Positions 1-5,114 of a stretch of 5,114 bases of DNA are shown in pieces. The DNA comes from Actinomycetota bacterium. Its GTDB lineage: Bacteria; Actinomycetota; Acidimicrobiia; Spongiisociales; UBA11373. Numbering within the stretch: position 1 is the first letter of the stretch; every line of letters starts with the position of its first letter. Location: positions 1-5,114 of the forward strand of contig DNGH01000086.1 in the NCBI GenBank assembly GCA_003486285.1, written 5' to 3'. Under the pieces are notes generated by a model that was not told the DNA's origin, ran no database searches, and saw only the letters and a list, made by a program, of their open reading frames with translations. The position numbers and the translations under genes were made by a program.

Positions 1-86
1 CAGCGGTCAGCGGTCAGCCGTCAGCCAGAGACATGAGGAAGGTGACGCGATTCACCGTCTGGCTGAACGCTGACCGCTGACCGCTC
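1..86. repeat. Long imperfect inverted repeat made of heptamer units
   Basis: The left arm reads as tandem heptamers (CAGCGGT, CAGCGGT, CAGCCGT, then CAGCCAG). The right arm carries the complementary GCTGACC units. Bases 2-18 pair perfectly with 69-85 (17 bp). After a 2x2 internal loop (19-20 against 67-68), bases 21-29 pair with 58-66 (9 bp). The apical part contains a further small hairpin, 41-45 (GGTGA) with 52-56 (TCACC). The right arm ends 9 bases beyond the thiolase stop codon, so thiolase mRNA would run into the structure. It could act as a 3' stabiliser or terminator, or be a copy of a dispersed intergenic repeat. A U-tract for a classic terminator would lie off the left edge and cannot be judged. 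The pairing is read directly; the role is inference. Confidence 0.85.
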
Positions 87-94
87 GTCGCTTC

Positions 95-1273
95 CTACGC
101 CACCTCGAACAGTCCCGCTGCCCCCATGCCGCCTCCGATGCACATCGTCGCCACCACGTAGCGGGCGCCGCGGCGCTTGCCCTCGAGGAGGGCGTGGCCC
201 ACCATCCGGGCGCCGCTCATGCCGTAGGGATGGCCGATGGAGATGGCGCCACCATCGACGTTGAGGAGCTCGTCGGGAATCCCGAGACGGTCGCGGCAGT
301 ACACCACCTGGACGGCAAACGCCTCATTGAGCTCCCACAGCCCGATGTCGGCCATCTTCAGTCCGGTGCGCTCCAGCAACTTGGGCACGGCGACCACCGG
401 CCCGATCCCCATCTCATCGGGAGCGCAACCGGCCACCGCCATTCCCCGGTACCAGCCCAGGGGCTGCAGGCCGCGCTTGGCGGCGAGTTCCGCCTCCATG
501 ACGACGACGGCAGCGGCCCCGTCTGACAGCTGGCTGGCGTTGCCCGCGGTGACCGTGCCGCCGAGCACCGGGGCCAACGCCGCCAGCCCCGCGGCAGTGG
601 TATCGGCGCGGTTGCCCTCGTCCCGGTCGAGGGTCACCGGAACCGGCGACTCCACCCCGGTCTCCTTGTCCTTGACCAGTTTGGTGGTGGTCACGGACAC
701 GATCTCATCGGCGAAGCGGCCGGCCGCCTGGGCGGCGGCGGTGCGCTGCTGGCTCTGCAGTGCGTAGGCGTCCTGGGCATCGCGTCCGACCTGGTAGCGC
801 TCCGCCACCACCTCGGCCGTGTGAAGCATCGGCAGGTACATGTTCGGCTGCAGTTCGAGCAGGGCCGGGTCCATTGCCCGGTATTGGTTCATGTTCTGGT
901 TCTGCACCAGGCTGATCGACTCCAACCCCCCGGCGACGACGATGGGCATCGCGTCGTAGATCACCTGCTTGGCGGCGATGGCGATCGCCATCATCCCCGA
1001 GGAGCACTGGCGATCCACCGTCATCCCGCTCACCGTGTCCGGCATCCCGGCGGCGAGGGCCGCCTGACGGGCAATGTTGAATCCGGTGCTGCCCTGGGTG
1101 AGGGCATTGCCCATGATCACGTCATCGGGTTCGCCGGGTTCGACGCCGGCGCGCTGTAGCGCCGCCCGGATGGCGTGGGCCGCCAGCGAGGGGCCCTCGA
1201 GGTTGTTGAACGCCCCGCGGTAGGCCCGACCGATCGGGGTGCGCGCCGTCGAGACGATGACCGCTTCTCTCAT
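95..1273 (-). CDS. Thiolase (acetyl-CoA C-acyltransferase family)
   Basis: This 392-residue protein has the full length typical of thiolases, which cleave 3-ketoacyl-CoA to acetyl-CoA plus a shortened acyl-CoA, or run the reverse condensation, in the cytoplasm. The family motifs are all present: nucleophilic Cys90 in VDRQCSSG, the NEAFA motif at 316-320, His348 in GHPYGMSGARM, and the second catalytic Cys378 in MCIGGGMG. A glycine-rich AGNASQLSDGAA stretch lies at 243-254. The GHPYG variant, where biosynthetic acetyl-CoA acetyltransferases usually have GHPIG or GHPLG, suggests a degradative 3-ketoacyl-CoA thiolase (FadA-like), but substrate chain length cannot be read from sequence. The ATG start is supported by a strong AGGAGG 7 bases upstream. 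No hydratase/dehydrogenase partner is visible here; it is divergent from the lipoprotein gene and followed closely by the heptamer inverted repeat. The family is secure, the exact substrate is not. Confidence 0.95.
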   Translation of the reverse strand: MREAVIVSTARTPIGRAYRGAFNNLEGPSLAAHAIRAALQRAGVEPGEPDDVIMGNALTQGSTGFNIARQAALAAGMPDTVSGMTVDRQCSSGMMAIAIAAKQVIYDAMPIVVAGGLESISLVQNQNMNQYRAMDPALLELQPNMYLPMLHTAEVVAERYQVGRDAQDAYALQSQQRTAAAQAAGRFADEIVSVTTTKLVKDKETGVESPVPVTLDRDEGNRADTTAAGLAALAPVLGGTVTAGNASQLSDGAAAVVVMEAELAAKRGLQPLGWYRGMAVAGCAPDEMGIGPVVAVPKLLERTGLKMADIGLWELNEAFAVQVVYCRDRLGIPDELLNVDGGAISIGHPYGMSGARMVGHALLEGKRRGARYVVATMCIGGGMGAAGLFEVA

Positions 1274-1280
1274 GCTGAGG

Positions 1281-1286
1281 CCTCCT
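1281..1286 (-). promoter_or_regulatory. Ribosome binding site of the thiolase gene
   Basis: On the minus strand this reads AGGAGG, 7 bases before the ATG at 1273-1271, an ideal Shine-Dalgarno spacing. It fixes the thiolase start. It contrasts with the rightward genes, none of which has a comparably placed site. Confidence 0.85.
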
Positions 1287-1297
1287 GGGTTGGCTCA

Positions 1298-1327
1298 AGG
1301 ATTGCGGGCGCGGGCGGGGTTCGTCAA
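1298..1327 (-). promoter_or_regulatory. Candidate thiolase promoter
   Basis: The minus strand shows TTGACG (1327-1322), a good -35 match, followed after 18 bases by AATCCT (1303-1298), a weak -10 match that keeps the A, T and final T. Transcription would start near 1290 and give a short leader that includes the AGGAGG site. The -10 is poor, so this is a tentative call from pattern and position only. Confidence 0.35.
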
Positions 1328-1345
1328 TCCAGCAGGAGCGGACCA

Positions 1346-1367
1346 CGGGCGGGCCGCCCCCCGCCCG
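1346..1367. repeat. GC-rich palindrome in the divergent intergenic region
   Basis: CGGGCGGG (1346-1353) and CCCGCCCG (1360-1367) are perfect reverse complements around a 6-base spacer. The element lies between the two divergent genes, upstream of the thiolase candidate promoter. It could be a protein-binding site or a hairpin insulating the two transcripts. In DNA this rich in GC, an 8-bp GC-only palindrome may also arise by chance. Confidence 0.5.
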
Positions 1368-1380
1368 GCGGGAAGGATGA

Positions 1381-1397
1381 TGGCGGGGTGACCGCCA
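1381..1397. promoter_or_regulatory. Operator-like palindrome upstream of the lipoprotein gene
   Basis: TGGCGG-N5-CCGCCA is a perfect 6-bp inverted repeat. It covers the place where a -35 element would sit relative to the -10-like hexamer at 1413-1418. Such half-sites with a 5-base spacer fit a dimeric DNA-binding regulator, but no regulator gene is present in the window to pair with it. The palindrome is seen; the operator role is a guess. Confidence 0.3.
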
Positions 1398-1412
1398 GAA
1401 CCGGGATACCCG

Positions 1413-1418
1413 TAGAAT
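1413..1418 (+). promoter_or_regulatory. -10 element, probable leaderless promoter of the lipoprotein gene
   Basis: TAGAAT matches the actinobacterial TANNNT -10 consensus. It ends 8 bases before the ATG at 1427, so transcription would begin at or within a few bases of the start codon. A GGAGG also lies at 1419-1423, but only 3 bases from the ATG, which is too close for efficient Shine-Dalgarno use and would be largely outside a transcript starting near 1425-1427. There is no clear -35. Confidence 0.5.
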
Positions 1419-1426
1419 GGAGGGTC

Positions 1427-2644
1427 ATGAAGGCCGCCATCGCCACAGTCGGTCTCCTCGCCGTCGTCGCCGCCGCCTGTACCGCGGACAGCCTGCCGAC
1501 CACGACGACGACCACGACCACCATCGCCACCACCACGACCGTGGGCGGCCGGATCACCCTGATCCCGAACTCGACCCCGTTCATCCTCCAGGGGAGCCAG
1601 GGACCCTACGTCGAGGCACTGCAGTTCTATCTGGTCTGCACCGGGCACGACGAGCCCACGCCTGGATCCACGGTCTCGGTGGACGGCAACTTTGGGCCCA
1701 TCACCGCCGACGCCGTCGCCTGGTACCAGGCGGAACTGCGCCGGATCCCATCGGGTGACCCCGACGAGGCGACCTTTGCCTCGCTGGCCCGTGATTGCAC
1801 CCAGGCGCGGTCGCTCGTCTTCCCGGAGGGCGTCTTCGCCGGAGAGATCGGGGGCAATGCCGCCCCCGGTGACGATGAGATCTTCGAGTTCGCCGCCGGC
1901 GGCGGTCAGGTTCTCTCCCTGGACGTCGTCGAGGGAGCGGTGACCATCGGTGCCGTCGGCGCCGACGGCACCGAGATCGATGCCACCGCCGCCGGCACCC
2001 GGATCGACCTGGATCTGGACGTCGCCCAGGCCTACACCATCCGGATCCAGGCCGCCGCCGAGACCTCCTACCGGATCACCACTGCGTTGCGCTCGCCCAA
2101 CGTCCTCGTCTCCGACTTCGGGCCGATGACGCTGGCCGACGACGGCATCGGCATCGCCTCCCTCGGCGACGACCCGGTAAACACCGTGGCGGTGATCGCG
2201 CTGCTGCTCGGAGGCCCCCACGACGACTCCGGCTGGGAGACCGGCGTCGCTGAGTGCACCGGCACCAACCGCCACGTCACCTGGCTGATCCAGGGGGACT
2301 CGTCGGGCAACAACCATCCGGCCTACTTCGTCGCCGACTTCACCGACACCGGTGGCACCCCCTACTTCTCCCAGTTCGCCTACCGCTCCAACGACCTGGC
2401 GACGCTCGATCCGATCGCCCGCGGCCTCACCACCGAGGACGGGCTGACGATCGGGTCGACCTACGACGACTTCGTCGCCATCTTCGACATCCCCGACTTC
2501 GTGGACACGGTGCGCGGATTGGTCCGCGAGGGGGACCTGACCTTCGGGTTCGACGTGATCGGCTCCACCGACTCCCCCGACGGGGCGGCCACGCGGATCT
2601 GGTACGTAAGCGCCGGTGAAGACGGCTGCCCCGACTTGCCCTAG
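1427..2644 (+). CDS. Exported lipoprotein with peptidoglycan-binding domain and PPC-like domain
   Basis: This 405-residue protein starts with a type II signal peptide: MK, a hydrophobic run and AAAC, with Cys18 the likely lipidated residue. A Thr-rich linker follows (25-38). Residues about 55-124 resemble PG_binding_1: spaced V-x-x-LQ, then VDGNFGPIT (85-93), AVAWYQ (96-101) and a closing hydrophobic helix. Residues about 135-223 look like a pre-peptidase C-terminal (PPC) beta domain, with a D-E-I-F-E-F strand, a central G-A-D-G-T turn and a Y-T-I-R-I strand. The remainder (about 229-405) is not a family I recognise; it contains two similar DG[IL]xIxSxxDD segments, at 239-249 and 338-348. Besides Cys18 there are four cysteines (71, 124, 277, 401), suggesting two disulfides. 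No catalytic motif is visible. The ATG at 1427 is preferred to upstream in-frame starts because it opens the signal peptide. It is likely a surface protein contacting the wall; its function is unknown. Confidence 0.85.
   Translation: MKAAIATVGLLAVVAAACTADSLPTTTTTTTTIATTTTVGGRITLIPNSTPFILQGSQGPYVEALQFYLVCTGHDEPTPGSTVSVDGNFGPITADAVAWYQAELRRIPSGDPDEATFASLARDCTQARSLVFPEGVFAGEIGGNAAPGDDEIFEFAAGGGQVLSLDVVEGAVTIGAVGADGTEIDATAAGTRIDLDLDVAQAYTIRIQAAAETSYRITTALRSPNVLVSDFGPMTLADDGIGIASLGDDPVNTVAVIALLLGGPHDDSGWETGVAECTGTNRHVTWLIQGDSSGNNHPAYFVADFTDTGGTPYFSQFAYRSNDLATLDPIARGLTTEDGLTIGSTYDDFVAIFDIPDFVDTVRGLVREGDLTFGFDVIGSTDSPDGAATRIWYVSAGEDGCPDLP
1499..1540 (+). repeat. ACC/ACG trinucleotide tract coding a Thr-rich linker
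   Basis: Fourteen codons encode eight Thr, Ile-Ala, then four more Thr, all Thr codons being ACC or ACG. The tract follows the lipidated cysteine and fits a flexible spacer between membrane and peptidoglycan-binding domain. It could be prone to length change by slippage, and Thr-rich linkers of this kind can be O-mannosylated in actinobacteria; neither can be tested here. Confidence 0.85.
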
Positions 2645-2676
2645 GTCGTCCCGCCGCCCTGAGCACCCCGAGCCGA

Positions 2677-2682
2677 TACCCT
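2677..2682 (+). promoter_or_regulatory. -10-like element, possible leaderless promoter of the PAC2 gene
   Basis: TACCCT fits TANNNT and ends 8 bases before the ATG at 2691, the same spacing as at the lipoprotein gene. The 8 intervening bases contain no Shine-Dalgarno sequence, which is consistent with leaderless translation. CCGAG (2668-2672) and CTCGG (2681-2685) form a 5-bp inverted repeat around it. No -35 is apparent. The element would let the PAC2 gene be transcribed separately from the lipoprotein gene 46 bases upstream. Confidence 0.4.
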
Positions 2683-2690
2683 CGGCCCCG

Positions 2691-3530
2691 ATGTACCACC
2701 GCACCGAAGTCGAGCCCCTGGTCGCCCCGGCGCTCATCGTCGCCTTCAACGGCTGGGTGAGCGCCGGCGGAGCCGGGATCGCCACCGCCGAGCACATCGC
2801 CGCCGGCGGCGTCGAGGTGGCCCGCTTCGACTCGGACCTGCTCTACGACTACCGGGTGAACCGCCCCACCCTGGAGTTCACCGAGGGCATCATCGACAAG
2901 ATCGAGTGGCCCGAGACCCGGGTGCGGCGACGCCACATCGACGGCCGCGACCTGTTGGTGCTGGCGGGACCCGAGCCCAACTGGCACTGGCGGGCGTTTG
3001 GCGAATCGGTTGCCGATCTCGCCGTGGAGTTGGGTGTGGTGCAACACGTTTCGCTGGGAGGCATCCCCTGGGCGGCACCGCATACCCGTCCCACCATCGT
3101 GGTCACCACCTCGTCACGCCCCGATCTGCTCTCCGACGATGCCAACTTTCCTGCCGGGATGCTGCGCGTACCCGCCTCGGCAGCCTCGGTGGTGGAACGG
3201 GCCGTGGCCGACCGCGGCATCCCCACCGTGGGGTTTTGGGCGCGGGTGCCGCACTACGTAGCCGGCGTCTACCACCCCGCGGTGGTGACCCTGGTGGAGC
3301 GGGTGTCGCGCTACCTCGGCGTCGACCTCCCCCTGGCCGACCTGGTGCAGAGTGCCACCGACCAGCGCCGCCACCTCGACATGGCCCTGGCCGACCAGGC
3401 CAACGTCAAGGAGATCGTGTCCCATCTCGAGGAGCTCTACGACGCCTCCGGCGAGGTGGCGAGCGGCGAGGAGATCGCCGCCGAGATCGAGCGTTACCTG
3501 CGCGACCGCACCCCCGATGACGAACTCTGA
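2691..3530 (+). CDS. PAC2 family protein (proteasome assembly chaperone-like)
   Basis: This 279-residue cytoplasmic protein matches the PAC2 family in length and motifs: LIVAFNGWVSAGGAG (15-29), FDSDLLYDYRVNRP (46-59), LLVLAGPEPNWHWRAF (88-103), LGGIPWAAPHTRP (122-134) and VPHYVAGVYHPA (186-197). A charged, probably helical tail (about 225-273) resembles that of actinobacterial members. Eukaryotic and archaeal relatives assist 20S proteasome assembly; the role of actinobacterial members is not settled. The eukaryotic Pba1-Pba2 chaperones use a C-terminal HbYX motif to dock on the proteasome. This protein ends in DDEL, so that docking mode is not supported. The ATG at 2691 is chosen over the in-frame GTG at 2616, because that start would overlap the lipoprotein gene and add a Pro/Arg-rich stretch unlike the family. 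The next gene starts 9 bases after its stop, so the two are probably co-transcribed. Confidence 0.9.
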   Translation: MYHRTEVEPLVAPALIVAFNGWVSAGGAGIATAEHIAAGGVEVARFDSDLLYDYRVNRPTLEFTEGIIDKIEWPETRVRRRHIDGRDLLVLAGPEPNWHWRAFGESVADLAVELGVVQHVSLGGIPWAAPHTRPTIVVTTSSRPDLLSDDANFPAGMLRVPASAASVVERAVADRGIPTVGFWARVPHYVAGVYHPAVVTLVERVSRYLGVDLPLADLVQSATDQRRHLDMALADQANVKEIVSHLEELYDASGEVASGEEIAAEIERYLRDRTPDDEL

Positions 3531-3539
3531 GCCACGGCC

Positions 3540-5015
3540 ATGAGGATCCCCCGCACCCTGGCGATCGCAGGGGTGGTGCTGCTGGTGGGCCTCCCCGGGA
3601 CCGCCGCCCCGCAGACCGAACCGCGCTCGTTCACCATCGCCGCCGCCGGCGACATCATCCCCCACGGCATGCTGGTGGATGCCGGCAACGCCCATGTGCC
3701 GGGCCCCGGGTACGACTTCACCCCGATGGTGCGCGACATCGAGCCCTGGGTGTCATCGGCGGATCTCTCGATCTGCCACCTCGAGGGGACACTGAGCGCG
3801 ACCAACACCGGGATCTCGGGGTATCCCCGCTTCGTGGGGCCGCGGGAGATGGCGGATGCCATCGTCGCCGCCGGCTGGGACACCTGCTCCACGGCGAGCA
3901 ACCATGCCTACGACGCCGGCTGGCCCGGAGTGGTGAGCACCCTGGAGGTGCTCGATGCCGCCGGCCTGCACCACACCGGCACCGCTCGCACCGAGGCCGA
4001 GCGCCTTCCCGCGCTCTACGAGGTGAACGGGGTGACGATCGGACACCTCGCCTTCACCTACGGCACCAACGGACTGCCCGTCGATCCGGACCACCCCTAT
4101 GCGGTGAACCTGCTCGACGCCGATGCCATCCTCGCCGACGCCACCTGGGCGCGGGAGCACGGGGCCGAGTTCACCGTCGTGTCGCTGCATTGGGGAAGCG
4201 AGTACCACGTAACGCCGACGAATCAGCAGGCCGTCCTTGCTGAGACTCTGCTCGCCTCGGACGACATCGATCTGATCCTGGGCCACCACGCCCACATCGT
4301 GCAGCCGATCGACCGCATCGGTCACAAGTACGTGGTCTATGGGATGGGCAATCACCTCTCCAACCAGAACATCCGCTGGGGGCCGCAGTACTTCGCCACC
4401 GAGGACGGACTCATGGTCATGGTGCGGGTGGCCGAGCGATCCGACGGCGGCTTCGCAGTCGAGGGAATCGACCTCGTCCCCACCTGGGTGCAGCTCGGCA
4501 CCTACCGGGTCCTCTCGGCCGCCGACGCCCTGCTCACCGGCGCCGCACCCCTCGCCGCGCTGCAGGCGTCGTTCGAGCGCACTTCCGCCCGGGCCAGGAT
4601 GCTCGAGGCGCCGAACGTGTACCCGGCTGCCAACCCCTGGCCGGAGGTGTCCTGTGCCGGGATCCGGGCCACGATCGTCGGCACCCCAGATGACGACATC
4701 ATCACCGGGACCGATGGCAACGATGTGATCGTCGGTCGCGGGGGCGACGACGTGATCGATGGCGGAGCTGGAGCAGATGTGATCTGCGGCGGTCCCGGCG
4801 CCGACATGCTTACCGGCGGGCCGGGGCGCGACCTGCTGCTCGGTTGCTCCGTGACGGGCACAGGGATCACTGGCCACAACGCCATCGCCGGCGCCTTCGA
4901 CTTCCTGGCCTGCGACGAGGGCGATGTCGTGGTGGACGAATCCGACCCGACTCTCGCCCTCGCCGGTGGCGCGATATGTGCCGCGGTGGCCCGCCTGCGG
5001 TTGTGCGTCCGCTAG
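3540..5015 (+). CDS. Exported CapA-like protein with C-terminal RTX repeats
   Basis: This 491-residue protein opens with a signal peptide or N-terminal anchor (MRIPR, then a hydrophobic run at 7-19). A Pro directly follows the Ala-Ala at 22-23, so the cleavage site is unclear. Residues about 31-315 form a CapA/PgsA-type domain with a metallophosphoesterase-like fold: AAGDI (35-39), CHLEGTL (79-85), SNHAYDAG (120-127), SLHWGSEY (215-222), ILGHHAHIVQP (246-256) and VYGMGNHLSNQ (266-276). CapA proteins are known from poly-gamma-glutamate capsule synthesis, but many members have unknown substrates, and no capB/capC genes are here. A linker leads to six RTX nonapeptides (381-434) and a tail with three cysteines. 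In all there are eight cysteines, some likely paired outside the cell. The start follows the PAC2 stop closely and lacks a good Shine-Dalgarno site, suggesting translational coupling. The CapA fold is secure; the substrate is unknown. Confidence 0.9.
   Translation: MRIPRTLAIAGVVLLVGLPGTAAPQTEPRSFTIAAAGDIIPHGMLVDAGNAHVPGPGYDFTPMVRDIEPWVSSADLSICHLEGTLSATNTGISGYPRFVGPREMADAIVAAGWDTCSTASNHAYDAGWPGVVSTLEVLDAAGLHHTGTARTEAERLPALYEVNGVTIGHLAFTYGTNGLPVDPDHPYAVNLLDADAILADATWAREHGAEFTVVSLHWGSEYHVTPTNQQAVLAETLLASDDIDLILGHHAHIVQPIDRIGHKYVVYGMGNHLSNQNIRWGPQYFATEDGLMVMVRVAERSDGGFAVEGIDLVPTWVQLGTYRVLSAADALLTGAAPLAALQASFERTSARARMLEAPNVYPAANPWPEVSCAGIRATIVGTPDDDIITGTDGNDVIVGRGGDDVIDGGAGADVICGGPGADMLTGGPGRDLLLGCSVTGTGITGHNAIAGAFDFLACDEGDVVVDESDPTLALAGGAICAAVARLRLCVR
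4680..4841 (+). repeat. RTX calcium-binding nonapeptide array within the CapA-like gene
   Basis: Six consecutive 9-residue units fit GGxGxDxUx: GTPDDDIIT, GTDGNDVIV, GRGGDDVID, GGAGADVIC, GGPGADMLT and GGPGRDLLL. Such repeats fold into a parallel beta-roll that binds calcium between turns and typically folds only after export. The Asp at the sixth position is kept in all six units. The DNA is degenerate between units, so this is an old protein repeat rather than a recent DNA duplication. Cys416 in the fourth unit, and Cys372 and Cys436 just outside the array, could form a disulfide. Confidence 0.9.
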
Positions 5016-5022
5016 TGCGCCG

Positions 5023-5114
5023 TCACCGCTTGCGCCGACGCTTGCGGATCACCGACCGGATGGTCAGCAGGGCCACGATGGCCACCACCTGTCCGAGCAT
5101 GGCGATCCGGGTGA
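5023..5114 (-). CDS. 3' end of an unidentified convergent gene (partial)
   Basis: On the minus strand, an open frame enters from the right edge and ends at TGA (5025-5023). It gives 29 residues: a hydrophobic stretch (MLGQVVAIVALLTI) followed by a strongly basic tail, RKRRRKR. Nearly every codon ends in G or C, as in the neighbouring genes, which supports coding. The pattern fits a C-terminal membrane helix or amphipathic helix with a cytoplasmic positive tail. The family cannot be named from this fragment. Its stop is only 7 bases from the CapA-RTX stop, so the two genes converge almost end to end. A separate 25-residue protein starting at the internal ATG (5100-5098) is possible but less likely. 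Confidence 0.6.
   Translation of the reverse strand, partial: TRIAMLGQVVAIVALLTIRSVIRKRRRKR

Noticed and set aside
1175..1426. An upstream extension of the lipoprotein frame
   Set aside because: It would overlap the thiolase gene and bury the signal peptide inside the protein. The ATG at 1427 starts directly at the signal sequence.
2616..2690. A GTG start for the PAC2 gene overlapping the lipoprotein gene
   Set aside because: The added 25 residues are Pro/Arg-rich and lie outside the PAC2 family pattern; the ATG at 2691 has a well-placed -10-like element.
1295..2797. A 500-codon open frame on the minus strand opposite the lipoprotein gene
   Set aside because: It is the mirror of a GC-rich coding frame, rich in Gly/Arg/Val/Asp with no recognisable motif, while the plus strand has a signal peptide and recognisable domains.
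3517..3543. An 8-codon mini-ORF whose TGA overlaps the CapA-RTX start codon as ATGA
   Set aside because: It has no ribosome binding site and lies within the end of the PAC2 gene in another frame. Simple coupling to the PAC2 stop explains the arrangement as well.
3753..4877. A 374-codon open frame on the minus strand opposite the CapA-RTX gene
   Set aside because: The CapA and RTX motifs on the plus strand are unmistakable; the antisense frame has shadow-like composition and no motifs.
5016..5050. A possible terminator between the convergent genes, suggested by two GCTTGCG repeats
   Set aside because: The repeats are direct, not inverted, and lie in the basic tail coding of the minus-strand gene. 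No hairpin with a T-tract is visible.

Overview
This 5.1 kb window is GC-rich bacterial DNA whose coding sequences strongly prefer G or C at third codon positions. Several traits point to an actinobacterium, plausibly of the Acidimicrobiia type: a PAC2-family protein, Thr-rich lipoproteins, CapA and RTX proteins of actinobacterial style, and TANNNT hexamers placed for leaderless transcripts. That assignment is inference from style, not from a marker gene.

Layout from left to right. Positions 1-86 hold a long imperfect inverted repeat whose arms are built from heptamers; it lies just past the stop codon of a minus-strand thiolase (95-1273). A 153-bp divergent intergenic region (1274-1426) carries a clear ribosome binding site and a weak candidate promoter for the thiolase, two small palindromes, and a -10-like hexamer for the rightward genes. 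The rightward block is a lipoprotein with a peptidoglycan-binding domain (1427-2644), a PAC2 protein (2691-3530), and an exported CapA-like protein with a C-terminal RTX calcium-binding array (3540-5015). The last 92 bases hold the 3' end of a convergent minus-strand gene of unknown function.

The thiolase is a metabolic gene (fatty-acid beta-oxidation or related acyl-CoA chemistry) with no evident link to the rightward genes. The lipoprotein and the CapA-RTX protein are both predicted to act outside the membrane, at or near the wall. The PAC2 protein is cytoplasmic; it is only 9 bases upstream of the CapA-RTX gene and probably shares its transcript. No mobile element, CRISPR array, tRNA or rRNA was seen.

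Most of the window is ordinary. The points worth a second look are the heptamer inverted repeat, the CapA-RTX fusion, the multi-domain lipoprotein with an apparently duplicated C-terminal module, and two start codons with TANNNT hexamers at identical spacing, which suggests leaderless transcription.
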